NCBI RefSeq assembly: GCF_014646995.1
Contig: NZ_BMOI01000002.1
Span: forward strand, 186,496-250,495
DNA: 64,000 nt
Direction: 5' to 3'
From: Curtobacterium luteum
GTDB taxonomy: Bacteria > Actinomycetota > Actinomycetes > Actinomycetales > Microbacteriaceae
Position numbers and translations under genes: made by a program. The notes under the pieces are model-generated. The model made no database searches and had not been told where the DNA came from. It worked only from the letters and a program-made list of their open reading frames with translations. Shown piece after piece: positions 54,355-63,361 of the stretch (position 1 is its first letter; each line of letters begins with the position of its first letter).

Positions 54355-55719
54355 ATGCCGATCCGACCAACCCCGCCCGTGCACCCGCGCGGAGGGTCCT
54401 TCACCCGGCGGAGCCTGCTCGCCGCAGGCGCCGCGGCCGCCACCGTGCTGCCGCTCGCCGCCTGCTCGAGCCCGCTCGCCGCGGGCATCGCCGGTGCCCC
54501 GCTCAACCCGGAGACCCTCGTCTTCTGGAACCTGTTCGGCGGCGGTGACGGCGCCCGCATGCAGCAGATGGAGGCGGGCTACGCCAAGCAGCACGGCGGC
54601 CCGTCCTCGATCCAGGCGACGACGTTCGCGTGGGGCAACCCGTACTACTCGAAGGTGACACTCGCCACCGTCGGCAACAAGCCGCCGGACGTCGCGATCG
54701 CCCACCTGACCCGCGCGAAGCCGCTGTGGGACGGCGACCTCCTCGACCCGATCACCTCGGACGACCTGGCGAGCGTCGGCCTGAGTGCCAGCGACTTCAA
54801 CCAGAAGGCGTGGACGGCACAGAAGACCGACGGGAAGAACATCTGCATCCCGCTCGACACGCACCCGTTCGTCCTGTTTTACAACGTTGACGTGTGCCAG
54901 AAGGCCGGGCTGATCGACAGCGACGGCAAGCTCAAGGACCTGTCCGGGCTCGACGCGTTCGAGAAGGCCCTCGCGGCGGTGTCGAAGGTCACCGGCGGCG
55001 TCGCGCTCAACGTGGCGAACGTCAGCGAGATCGCCACCCCGTGGCGCTTCTTCTGGACCATGTACAACCAGATCAACGGTTCGACGCCCTTCATCAGCGA
55101 CGGCGGCTCCGAGCTGACCGTCAACGAGGACAACTACACGAAGGTCACCTCGATGACCGAGAAGTGGGTGAAGAACGGCTGGCTCAACAAGGGCCTCGAC
55201 TACGCCACCGCCGAGACGCTGATGTTCACGGGCAAGGCCGGGTTCTTCATGCAGGGCGAGTGGGAGATCAGCACCGCGCAGTCGATCAAGGGCCTGAAGT
55301 TCGGCATGGCGCCGATCCCGCAGCTCTTCGACAAGCCGGCCACCCAGGCCGACTCGCACACGTTCATCCTGCCGCGGAAGGACCGCACGCCGGAGCAGCG
55401 CAAGGCGCACATGCTGTTCATCAAGCAGATGCTCGAGCAGAGCATGACCTGGGCCGAGGGCGGGCACGTGCCGGCCTACATGCCCACGTTCGACAGCACG
55501 GCCTACAAGAAGCTCGAGCCGCAGTCCGACTACGCGTCCGCTGCCGAGAGCGCCGTCTTCGACGACCCGGCCTGGTACGGCGGCTCCGGATCGACGTTCG
55601 AGAACACGGTCGGGGCGCAGCTCGCCCTCGTGCAGCAGGGCGCCTCGAGCCCCGCGGCGGCTCTCTCGGCGATCAAGAGCCAGCTCAGCACGTACCTCAA
55701 CACCCCCAGCCCGCTGTAA
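54355..55719 (+). CDS. oligosaccharide-binding lipoprotein (SBP family 1) with Tat-type signal
   Basis: 454 residues. The N-terminus carries a twin-arginine motif (TRRSLLAAG) and a lipobox LAAC near residue 39, so it is probably exported folded by Tat and lipidated. The SBP_bac_1 fold follows (TLVFWNLFGGGDGARMQQMEAGYAKQ; GKAGFFMQGEWEIS). Shared operators with the divergent GH51 gene suggest arabino-oligosaccharides as ligand, like AraN of Bacillus in role. GGAG precedes ATG 54355. No ATPase is encoded nearby, so a shared MsiK-type ATPase is expected. Confidence 0.92.
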   Translation: MPIRPTPPVHPRGGSFTRRSLLAAGAAAATVLPLAACSSPLAAGIAGAPLNPETLVFWNLFGGGDGARMQQMEAGYAKQHGGPSSIQATTFAWGNPYYSKVTLATVGNKPPDVAIAHLTRAKPLWDGDLLDPITSDDLASVGLSASDFNQKAWTAQKTDGKNICIPLDTHPFVLFYNVDVCQKAGLIDSDGKLKDLSGLDAFEKALAAVSKVTGGVALNVANVSEIATPWRFFWTMYNQINGSTPFISDGGSELTVNEDNYTKVTSMTEKWVKNGWLNKGLDYATAETLMFTGKAGFFMQGEWEISTAQSIKGLKFGMAPIPQLFDKPATQADSHTFILPRKDRTPEQRKAHMLFIKQMLEQSMTWAEGGHVPAYMPTFDSTAYKKLEPQSDYASAAESAVFDDPAWYGGSGSTFENTVGAQLALVQQGASSPAAALSAIKSQLSTYLNTPSPL

Positions 55720-55743
55720 GCCCCGCGCGAAAGGCACGACGAC

Positions 55744-56709
55744 GTGACCGCAGCACCAGTCCTGACCCGCCCGACGGAGGCCGCAACCGTCCCGCGGCGA
55801 CTCCGCACGCGCGTGAACAGCACCACCCGTGGCCAAGGCCGCAGCGGATGGCTGTTCCTCGCCCCGTTCGGCCTGTTCTACCTGGCCTTCCTGCTCGGCC
55901 CGACGATCTGGATGATCGTCTCGAGCTTCTTCAACACCTCGACCGTCCGCACCGGGCTCGGCAGCTTCGCCGGGTTCGCGAACTACGCGGAGATGCTCGG
56001 ACGCGCCGACTTCTGGTCGTCGCTCTGGCACACCCTGCAGTTCACGCTCTACACGACCCCGCCGCTGGTCATCCTGGCGTTCGTGTTCGCGGTGCTGACG
56101 AACCGGATGAACCGCGGCCAGTGGTTCTTCCGGCTGGCGTTCTTCCTGCCGTTCATCCTGCCGTCCGCGACGATCTCGCTGATCTGGGTGTTCATCTTCA
56201 CGCCCGCGACCGGTCTGTTCGCGTCCGTCCAGCAGGCCCTCGGCATCACGCCGGGTGCCGGTGTGCTGGCGAGCCCGAACACCGCGATGATCGGCGTCGC
56301 GATCGCCACGGTCTGGTGGACCCTCGGGTTCAACTTCGTGCTCTACCTGGCGGGTCTGCAGGAGATCCCCCGCGAGCTGTACGAGGCCGCGGCGGTCGAC
56401 GGCGCCTCGAGCTGGCAGCAGATCAAGTCGATCACGCTGCCGCTGCTCGGGCGCACCACGACGCTGGTCATCCTGCTGCAGATCATCGCGAGCCTGAAGA
56501 TCTTCGACCAGGTGTACCTGATGACGAACGGCGGCCCGGGCATCTCCACCCAGGTCTCCCTGCAGCTCATCACGGGCGTCGGCTTCACCGACAACCGGCT
56601 CGGTGCCGCATCGGCGGCCTCCGTGCTCCTGTTCATCGTGATCGTCGCGATCGCGGTCATCCGGCAGGTCGCCGAGCGCGCCGCCGCCAAGCGAGAGATC
56701 GGTGCCTGA
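55744..56709 (+). CDS. arabino-oligosaccharide ABC transporter permease (MalF type)
   Basis: 321 residues with six membrane helices after a cytoplasmic N-terminus of about 30 residues; coupling motif in RELYEAAAVDGASSWQQIKSITLPLL. The GTG start at 55744 follows GAAAGG. It overlaps or abuts the next permease. Counterpart in role of AraP. Confidence 0.93.
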   Translation: MTAAPVLTRPTEAATVPRRLRTRVNSTTRGQGRSGWLFLAPFGLFYLAFLLGPTIWMIVSSFFNTSTVRTGLGSFAGFANYAEMLGRADFWSSLWHTLQFTLYTTPPLVILAFVFAVLTNRMNRGQWFFRLAFFLPFILPSATISLIWVFIFTPATGLFASVQQALGITPGAGVLASPNTAMIGVAIATVWWTLGFNFVLYLAGLQEIPRELYEAAAVDGASSWQQIKSITLPLLGRTTTLVILLQIIASLKIFDQVYLMTNGGPGISTQVSLQLITGVGFTDNRLGAASAASVLLFIVIVAIAVIRQVAERAAAKREIGA

Positions 56710-57625
56710 CGTGACCACCACCGAGAGCCTCACCACCGCCCGTCCGAAGCTCCGCTCCGGAGTGTCGGCCGCAGCCCCCGCCAACGCCGCGAAGATCGGC
56801 GTCTCCGGCAAGGGCTTCAACATCGTGGCCGGGATCATCCTCGGCGTGTTCGCGATCATCTGGCTCATCCCGAGCCTGTTCGCCCTGAAGACGTCGCTGT
56901 CCGACAACGGCGTCGCCGCACTCGGGGCGAACGCGATCCTGTCGAACTGGAACCCGACGCTGCACTCCTACGCGGCGCTGTTCCAGGCCGGCGACATCTG
57001 GAACTGGTACCTCGCCTCGGGCATCACGAGCCTCGTGACGACGGCCCTCACGGTGCTGTTCGCCTCGATGGCGGCGTTCGCGCTGTCCCGGCTGGTGTTC
57101 CGCGGCCGCAACGTCGCGTTCCTGCTCATCATCCTGGGCATCATGATCCCGACGCAGGTCCTGATCATCCCGATCTTCCAGGAGCTCAACTCCGTCGGCC
57201 TGCTCAACACCTACTGGTCGGTGATCTTCCCGCAGGTGCCCGCCGTGATCGCGGTGTTCATCTTCAAGCAGTTCTTCGACGGCATCCCCCGGGAGCTCGA
57301 GGAGGCCGCGCGCATCGACGGCGCGGGCATGTGGAAGATCTACTGGTCGGTCATCCTGCCGCTGTCGCGTCCGGTCATCGCCGCGGTGGCGATCCTGACG
57401 TTCGTCGGCGTCTGGAACAACCTGCTGCTGCCGCTGTTCGTGCTGTCGAATCCGGGCCTCATGACGATCCCGGTCGGGCTCGCCACGGTCCAGGGCAGCT
57501 TCGGTCAGCGCTACGCCGACATCCAGGCCGGCGCGATCCTCGCGGCGCTGCCGCTGATCATCCTCTACCTGATCTTCCAGCGGCAGATCGTGGAGGGCGT
57601 GACGGGGTCCGGTCTCAAGGGCTGA
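56702..57625 (+). CDS. arabino-oligosaccharide ABC transporter permease (MalG type)
   Basis: 307 residues, six membrane helices; coupling motif in RELEEAARIDGAGMWKIYWSVILPL and a MalG-like C-terminus GVTGSGLKG. GTG 56702 has GAGAG at suitable spacing and overlaps the upstream gene by 8 bp; GTG 56711, just after the upstream stop, is an alternative. Last gene of the operon, followed by a family hairpin. Confidence 0.92.
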   Translation: MPDVTTTESLTTARPKLRSGVSAAAPANAAKIGVSGKGFNIVAGIILGVFAIIWLIPSLFALKTSLSDNGVAALGANAILSNWNPTLHSYAALFQAGDIWNWYLASGITSLVTTALTVLFASMAAFALSRLVFRGRNVAFLLIILGIMIPTQVLIIPIFQELNSVGLLNTYWSVIFPQVPAVIAVFIFKQFFDGIPRELEEAARIDGAGMWKIYWSVILPLSRPVIAAVAILTFVGVWNNLLLPLFVLSNPGLMTIPVGLATVQGSFGQRYADIQAGAILAALPLIILYLIFQRQIVEGVTGSGLKG

Positions 57626-57639
57626 CGCCACCAGAGGTC

Positions 57640-57681
57640 GGACGGGAGGCGCGGCGCCAGCTGGCACCGCGCCTCCAGTCC
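57640..57681 (+). terminator. family hairpin ending the arabino-oligosaccharide operon
   Basis: Arms 57640-57659 (GGACGGGAGGCGCGGCGCCA) and 57662-57681 pair over 20 bp with two mismatches, 15 bp after the permease stop. Confidence 0.75.
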
Positions 57682-57785
57682 GTCGTCCGGTCCCGCATCC
57701 CATCGCGCGCGCTGTGGGAAAGAACGCGCACCCGCGTCACCGCCCGCCAGCGACCGCACGGCACCCCCGGCTAGCCTTGCTCGTC

Positions 57786-58835
57786 GTGACGCTCCCCCGC
57801 CGGCCCCTGCGCACCGTGCTCGCCACGGTCGCCGTGGCATGCGCGCTCGTCCTGGCGGGCTGCACGGGCGGGTCCGACTCCCCCACGCAACCCGACGGCG
57901 ATGGCGGTGGTGGCGGCGCCTCGGGCTGGTCGTACCGTGACGCCACCGGCAGCACCGTCCGGCTCGACCGTGCCCCGGAGCGGATCGTCGCACTGGACGA
58001 CGTCGCGATCTCCCTCGTCCGGTACGGCCTGCACCCCGTCGGCACCTTCGGTCGTCTCCCGATCGAGCAGGACGACCGGTGGTCCGGCCTCGACACGACG
58101 GGCATCACCGACGTCGGCTCGACCCCGGCCGGCGCCACGGCCGGGGACGGGTCCGACGGCATCGACGTCGACCGGGTCGCCGCGCTGCACCCGGACCTGA
58201 TCATCACCACGGTCGCCCCGGTGGACGCCGCCGGCACCCTCCCGGAGGATGCGCCCGGGACGGGGATCGCAGACGCCGAGCAGCACGACGCGCTGGCAGA
58301 CCTGGCACCGATCGCCGAGGTCCGGTGGGGTGGCGACGGCGTCGACGTCCTCCGCGACGTGGCCGGGCTGGCGACGTCCCTCGGTGCCGAGCAGTCGGTG
58401 GTGGACGCCGCGGAGACGGACTTCGACCGTGCGGCGAAGGCCCTGGAGTCCGAGACCCGCGACCACGACGTCCGGCTCACGGCGATGTACGCGGACCACG
58501 ACGGCGTGTACGTCGCCCGCCCCGACGACGACCCGGCGCTCCAGCTCTGGGCGTCGCACGGCGCGGACCTCACCGTCCCCGGGCCGAAGGGCCACTACTG
58601 GGGCGTCTACTCGTGGCCGAACGCCGGCAAGGTGGGCGGTGACGTCCTGCTGCTGTCCGACGAGGGCTACCAGGTCGACGACCTCGAGCGGCAGGCGACC
58701 TTCGCGGACCAGCCCGCGCTCGTGGCCGGTCAGGTCCACCCGTGGGTGCGGCCGGTGTTCGACTACGCCTCGCAGGCGGCCGCGATGGAGCAGCTGACCG
58801 GCTGGATCGCGGCGAGCGAGCGCCTGGAGCGGTAG
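57786..58835 (+). CDS. iron-siderophore/cobalamin-type binding lipoprotein
   Basis: 349 residues. Lipobox LAGC near residue 25, a Gly/Asp-rich linker, then the Fe/B12 periplasmic-binding fold (TVRLDRAPERIVALDDVAISLVRYGLHPVG; DVDRVAALHPDLIITT; WASHGADLTVPGPKGHYWGVYSW). It should bind an iron chelate or related ligand outside the cell. No permease or ATPase is adjacent, so it is an orphan binding protein that must work with a transporter elsewhere. GTG 57786 is inferred from the signal peptide; no strong ribosome site. Confidence 0.87.
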   Translation: MTLPRRPLRTVLATVAVACALVLAGCTGGSDSPTQPDGDGGGGGASGWSYRDATGSTVRLDRAPERIVALDDVAISLVRYGLHPVGTFGRLPIEQDDRWSGLDTTGITDVGSTPAGATAGDGSDGIDVDRVAALHPDLIITTVAPVDAAGTLPEDAPGTGIADAEQHDALADLAPIAEVRWGGDGVDVLRDVAGLATSLGAEQSVVDAAETDFDRAAKALESETRDHDVRLTAMYADHDGVYVARPDDDPALQLWASHGADLTVPGPKGHYWGVYSWPNAGKVGGDVLLLSDEGYQVDDLERQATFADQPALVAGQVHPWVRPVFDYASQAAAMEQLTGWIAASERLER

Positions 58836-58839
58836 CGCC

Positions 58840-58892
58840 CCGCGGCAGTGCAGCGGAGACCCGGGTGAGCCCGTAGCCGCACCCTGCCGCGG
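58840..58892. terminator. possible long-loop terminator between convergent genes
   Basis: CCGCGGCAG (58840-58848) pairs with CTGCCGCGG (58884-58892), and GGTAG/CTACC extend the pairing outward across the two stop codons. The loop is about 35 nt. Confidence 0.5.
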
Positions 58893-58893
58893 C

Positions 58894-60945
58894 CTACCCC
58901 GCCGGGTACGCCGCGTTCACCGCCTCCTGCGCCTGCTTCCACACCGCAGCACGCGCCCCCGCGTAGGTCCCGCCCTGCCCGTTGCCGACGTACCGGAGGT
59001 TGGTCGTGCCGCCGTCGGTGTTGCCCTGCCAGTAGGCAGTCACGACCCGGCTGGTCCCGCCGACGAGCCACACCTGGTCGGCGACGTCGGTCGTGCCGGT
59101 CTTCCCGAACAGCGTCATCCCGTCCGCGGTCTGGCCGCCGGTCGCGGTGCCGCCCCGGAACGCACCCTGCATCACCTGGAAGGCCGTCGCCGCGACCGCC
59201 GGCGAGAGCACCTGGCGACAGGTCCGCGGCTGACCGCCGAGGTCCTCGCCCGACCGGTCGGTGACCTGGTCGACCACCACCGTGTCGCAGCGGACCCCGC
59301 CGTTCGCCACCGCGGTGTACGCCGACGCCATGGTGAGCGGGGCGATGCTCTCGGTGCCGAGGATCGACGCCGGGTTCGCGGGCACCTTCCCGCCGGTGGC
59401 CAGGTGCACGCCGAGCCGAGCGGCCACGTCGCGGATGTCGCACAGGTCGAGCTGCGCCGCCATGGACACGTACGCCCCGTTCACCGACTGCGCCGTCGCC
59501 TCCCGCACGGAGTACGGACCCGTCTGCGCGGGCGAGTCGTTCCGGGGGTTCCAGGCGGCGTCGATCGTCCGTCCGCACTGGGTCCACGTGCGCTGCTCGT
59601 GCCGGGTCCCGTCGACGACGGTGTCGGGGCTCCGCCCGGCCTCGAGCCACGCGAGCAGGGTGAACAGCTTGTACGTCGACCCGGGTTGGAAGCCGCGGGC
59701 GTCACCGAGCGCCTCGTCGACCGCGTAGTTCAGCGACGTCGACCCGCGCGGCGCCCCCGCGGAGCGGTCGTACGCGGTGTTCTGCGCCATCGTGAGGACC
59801 CGTCCGGTGCTCGCCTCGACGGAGTCGAACGTCGCCCCGAGTGCGAGGGCGGGGTCGGTCGCGGGGTCGTACCGGTCGAGGAGCGCCTTCTGCTCGGCGT
59901 TCCGGTCGAGGTCGATCGTGGTCTGGACGCGGTAGCCGCCGGTCCGCCACGCGGCGTCCCGCTCCGCCTGGGTCGCGCCGAGCTGCGGCAGCGCACGGGC
60001 CACGCGGACCGCGTGCTCGCAGGCGTACTCGGCTCCGGGCGGAGCGGTCCCGCACCCCTGCTTCGGCGCGGTGCGGTGCACGTACTCGGAGGGCTTCGAC
60101 GCCAGCGCGGCGCGCAGTGCGGCATCCGACAGGTGTCCCTGCTCGTGCATGGCCCGGAGGACCACGTCGCGCCGCGCCTGGTTCGCCGCGAAGTGCGCCG
60201 GGGTCGAGAGGTCGCGCCGCTCAGGCCACTGCACGATGGCGATGAGCGACGCGGCCTCGGCCGGGCTGAGGTCCGTGGCGTCCTTGTCGTAGTAGTGCTG
60301 CGCGGCGGCCTGGACGCCGTAGGTCTGGTCGCCGAAGTAGGCGATGTTGAGGTACGAGGTCAGGATGTCCCGCTTCGAGTACTGCTTCGCGAGCCCGATC
60401 GCGAGCTTGATCTCCTCGAGCTTCCGCTGCGGTGTCCGCGCGGTGGCCTCGGCGATCGCTGCATCGGCCTCGGCGGCGGGCAGCTGCGACGCCTGCTCGA
60501 TCTTGATGTTCCGCACGAGCTGCATGGTGAGGGTCGATCCGCCGGACCCGCCCTTGCCGTGCGCGGCCGCCACGCTGACCAGGCTCCGCACGAGCGATGT
60601 GGCGTCCACCCCGCCGTGGTCCCAGAAGCGCTTGTCCTCACCGTCGACGGCGGCGTGGCGCAGGGCCTCGCTGATCCGGTCGTACGACAGCTGCTCGCGG
60701 TTCCGGTCGAAGACGTCCGCCAGGTGCACGGGCTTCCCGCCCCGGTACGCCCACACCTCGTTGCGGCTCGACAACTCGCCGACCTCGATGTACTCCGGCA
60801 ACGACGAGAACGTGTCGATGGCGGTGGTCGCCCCGAACCCGGCCAGCGCGACGGCCGGCGTCACGCCGACCCCGACCAACAGACCGGCGAGCACGCTGCC
60901 CCCGACGAAGCCGCCCACGGCCCCGATCGCTCGTCCGAACGTCAT
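58894..60945 (-). CDS. class A penicillin-binding protein (transglycosylase-transpeptidase)
   Basis: 683 residues. An N-terminal membrane helix is followed by the GT51 transglycosylase domain (AAVDGEDKRFWDHGGVD with the catalytic Glu; GGSTLTMQLVRN; TSYLNIAYFG) at about residues 70-250 and the transpeptidase domain with SXXK in PGSTYKLF, SXN in SVNGAY and KTG in FGKTGTTD. It polymerises and cross-links peptidoglycan at the outer membrane face. AGGGGA precedes ATG 60945. No PASTA domains or C-terminal Pro-rich tail, so it is a compact form. Confidence 0.94.
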   Translation of the reverse strand: MTFGRAIGAVGGFVGGSVLAGLLVGVGVTPAVALAGFGATTAIDTFSSLPEYIEVGELSSRNEVWAYRGGKPVHLADVFDRNREQLSYDRISEALRHAAVDGEDKRFWDHGGVDATSLVRSLVSVAAAHGKGGSGGSTLTMQLVRNIKIEQASQLPAAEADAAIAEATARTPQRKLEEIKLAIGLAKQYSKRDILTSYLNIAYFGDQTYGVQAAAQHYYDKDATDLSPAEAASLIAIVQWPERRDLSTPAHFAANQARRDVVLRAMHEQGHLSDAALRAALASKPSEYVHRTAPKQGCGTAPPGAEYACEHAVRVARALPQLGATQAERDAAWRTGGYRVQTTIDLDRNAEQKALLDRYDPATDPALALGATFDSVEASTGRVLTMAQNTAYDRSAGAPRGSTSLNYAVDEALGDARGFQPGSTYKLFTLLAWLEAGRSPDTVVDGTRHEQRTWTQCGRTIDAAWNPRNDSPAQTGPYSVREATAQSVNGAYVSMAAQLDLCDIRDVAARLGVHLATGGKVPANPASILGTESIAPLTMASAYTAVANGGVRCDTVVVDQVTDRSGEDLGGQPRTCRQVLSPAVAATAFQVMQGAFRGGTATGGQTADGMTLFGKTGTTDVADQVWLVGGTSRVVTAYWQGNTDGGTTNLRYVGNGQGGTYAGARAAVWKQAQEAVNAAYPAG

Positions 60946-61087
60946 GTGTTCCCCTCGTGCACCGCGGATCGGTGCGTCCGGACCGCAACCTGTCCCCGCC
61001 GTCCGGACGACCGCCGGGATTCCCCGGGGGAATCCCGGCACGTGACCTGGGAGAGTCCCGGATCGGTACGGATCGTTACCACGGCAC

Positions 61088-61129
61088 GGCCTGGAGGCCC
61101 GTGGCGGCGCCGCCACGGGCCTCCAGGCC
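61088..61129. repeat. 42-bp perfect palindrome between divergent genes
   Basis: Two 21-base halves (start GGCCTGGAGGCCCGTGGCGG) are exact reverse complements with no loop. It is the longest perfect palindrome I saw. It lies between the divergent PBP and hydrolase genes, so it is not at a gene end. A smaller palindrome, GATTCCCCGGGGGAATC, is about 70 bp before it. Confidence 0.85.
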
Positions 61130-61220
61130 GTCGAACGGTCACGATCCGGCAACGGGCGGCGCCGCCCCGCCGCGCCCACGCTCCGCGGAGCGGGCGGGGC
61201 GCCACGAGTAGCCTCGACGG

Positions 61221-62213
61221 ATGGCGGGGAACGGATGGCGCGAGGACGTCCTGGGGGCGCCGTTCGAACGACTCGAACTGCCCCTCGGCGAGGACCGCGA
61301 GGGTCCCGTGGTGGCCACGCTCGTGCGTCGGCGACACAGCCCCACGGACACCCTGCTCCAACCGCGCGGACCCCTGCACGGCGTCGACGTCCTGTACGTG
61401 CACGGCTGGTCCGACTACTTCTTCCAGGTCGAGCTCGCCGAGCGCCTCGAACGGCTCGGGGCCCGGTTCCACGCGCTCGACCTCCGCAAGTACGGGCGGA
61501 GCCTCCGGCCGCACCAGACCCCGGGTGACGTCGGTGACCTCGCCACCTACGACGAGGACATCGCCGCCGCCCTCGACGCGATCTCGACCGAGCACCGGGG
61601 CGGACCGCGACGGCGCCTCGTGCCGATGGGGCACTCGACCGGCGGGCTCACGCTGTCCCTCTGGGCAGCGCGGCACCCGGAGCTCGTCGACGGCCTCCTG
61701 CTGAACAGTCCGTGGCTCGAGTTCCAGGGCGCCGCGATCGGACGGGCGCTCATCGCCCCGGTGCTGAAGCTCGGCGCCCGCCGGAACCCGCTCGCACCGA
61801 TGCCCGCCGTCGACCCGGGCTTCTCCACCCGCACCGTGTCGGCCGCGGGCGAGGGCTCGTGGACCTACGACCAGCGCTGGCGTCCGGAACGCGGGTTCCC
61901 ACTGCACCCCGGGTGGCTGTCCGCGGTCTTCGACGGCCAGGCCCGCGTCGAGGCCGGGCTGGGGATGACCGTCCCGACGCTGGTGCTCCTCAGCGACAAG
62001 AGCATGTTGCAGCCGCGGTGGGACGAGGGCATGGCGCACGCCGACGTCGCGCTGAACGTGGACGTCGTGGCGCACCGGGCGCTCTCGCTCGGCGACGAGG
62101 TCACCGTACGGCGGCTCCGGGGCGCCCTGCACGACGTCGTGCTCTCGGAGCCCGCCGTCCGCGAGCAGGTGTACGACGCGATCGGGCGATGGGCGCACGC
62201 GCTGCCGCGCTGA
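61221..62213 (+). CDS. alpha/beta-hydrolase (monoacylglycerol lipase-like)
   Basis: 330 residues. The oxyanion strand DVLYVHGWSDYFF, nucleophile elbow GHSTGG (Ser near residue 143), an acid in LLSDKSM-QPRWDEGM and a C-terminal His in LHDVVLSEP make a complete catalytic triad arrangement. Serine hydrolases of this type cleave lipid or other carboxyl esters. Cytoplasmic, no signal peptide. ATG 61221 is used; no strong ribosome site is visible. Confidence 0.85.
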   Translation: MAGNGWREDVLGAPFERLELPLGEDREGPVVATLVRRRHSPTDTLLQPRGPLHGVDVLYVHGWSDYFFQVELAERLERLGARFHALDLRKYGRSLRPHQTPGDVGDLATYDEDIAAALDAISTEHRGGPRRRLVPMGHSTGGLTLSLWAARHPELVDGLLLNSPWLEFQGAAIGRALIAPVLKLGARRNPLAPMPAVDPGFSTRTVSAAGEGSWTYDQRWRPERGFPLHPGWLSAVFDGQARVEAGLGMTVPTLVLLSDKSMLQPRWDEGMAHADVALNVDVVAHRALSLGDEVTVRRLRGALHDVVLSEPAVREQVYDAIGRWAHALPR

Positions 62214-62259
62214 GCGACCGCACTGGCCAGCCGCGAGGGCCGACCGCGCCGCCGACGTC

Positions 62260-63231
62260 TCAGGGCTGGATCGACACCCAGTCGATGAGCACGTGCCCTG
62301 GCTTGCCCCGGTTGCCGATCTGGAACGTGTAGCGGTGCGGCGTGGTCGGGACCGACTCGGTCACGGTGTCGAGCAGGACCCCGTCGAGGAAGTAGCTCAC
62401 CGACTTCCCCGGCACCCAGACCGTCGTGTAGGTGTGCCAGTCCTCCCAGGAGGCGTCGGTGCGGATCCGGTAGGCCTTGTCGGCGTGCCCGGGGACCATC
62501 GAGTGGTGGAAGACGTCGGGCTTCCCGGAGAAGCCGCCCTCGGGGTAGTCGAGCTCCCCTTCCGCGGCGTCGTTCGAGGTCGGCCAGAGCATGACCGCTG
62601 TCCCGTTGCCCCGGCCACCCTCGACCTTCATCCGGATACTGAAGGTGCCGCCGGTCTGCGCCCACGCGGTCGCGGGCGGCCCGAAGACCCCGGCGGCGCC
62701 CTGCGTGCCGTTCATGGCGACGTCCATCACGCCGTCGTGGGCACTGGTGAGGGCGCCCGAGTAGTACTTGTCGCTCGTGCCCTCGTCGTACGCCTGCCAG
62801 GCCCCGGCGTAGGTGGCCGCGAACTGCCCGCCGCTCGCCGCCGGGGTGTCGAAGTCCTCGAAGAACGACGCCTGCGGCCCCAGCACCGGGTCGGGCACGC
62901 TCGGGGTCGGCGTCGCCGTGGGCTGGTCCGAGGACGGAGCACGGGCGCTCGACGTCGCGCCGTCGGCCGGGTCGCTGCTCGGCTCGGCGCCGCCGGTCGG
63001 GGTGCTGCCGGACGCGTCCCGGCCGTGCTCCGTGCTGCCGGAGGTCCCCCGGCTCGACGTGGACGCGCCGGGCGACGACGCGAGTTCGCTGCCCTGGACC
63101 GGCGGGGTCAGGAAGGCGAGCATGACCGAGACGGTGACCGCGGCGACGACGACCACGACGGCGCCCCGGACGAGCCCTCCGCGTGTCGAGGTGCTGCGCT
63201 CGCGCCGTTGCGAGTTCCGTTGCCGTGTCAC
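62260..63231 (-). CDS. secreted GH16 endo-beta-glucanase-like enzyme, second copy
   Basis: 323 residues. A basic start and one membrane helix (about residues 16-36) act as signal or anchor, followed by a Ser/Thr/Gly/Pro-rich stalk (about 40-105) and a GH16 domain with the EXDXXE motif in EGELDYPEGGF. The enzyme domain is closely similar to that at 36149-37126, while the stalks are unrelated in detail, so this is a duplication with a rapidly changing stalk. AGGAG is 8 bases before GTG 63231. Substrate probably a beta-glucan or related plant or microbial polymer. Confidence 0.87.
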   Translation of the reverse strand: MTRQRNSQRRERSTSTRGGLVRGAVVVVVAAVTVSVMLAFLTPPVQGSELASSPGASTSSRGTSGSTEHGRDASGSTPTGGAEPSSDPADGATSSARAPSSDQPTATPTPSVPDPVLGPQASFFEDFDTPAASGGQFAATYAGAWQAYDEGTSDKYYSGALTSAHDGVMDVAMNGTQGAAGVFGPPATAWAQTGGTFSIRMKVEGGRGNGTAVMLWPTSNDAAEGELDYPEGGFSGKPDVFHHSMVPGHADKAYRIRTDASWEDWHTYTTVWVPGKSVSYFLDGVLLDTVTESVPTTPHRYTFQIGNRGKPGHVLIDWVSIQP

Positions 63232-63361
63232 GAGTGTTCTCCTGTACGTCCCTGCCACCGACAGGTTCGCGCACGGAACGATCTCGCGCGCCCCCTCGGG
63301 GCGTCGACGGCGGCATCCCGCAGGGGCGTGCGGGAAACCCCGCGCCGGTAGCGTGGCCCGC

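Noticed and set aside
52299..54560. Apparent 5' extension of the phosphatase gene to a 1190-residue protein
   Set aside because: The extension runs through the GH51 gene in another frame and its operators; it is Arg/Pro-rich and domain-free. The TTG at 52298 with AGGAG gives a normal start.
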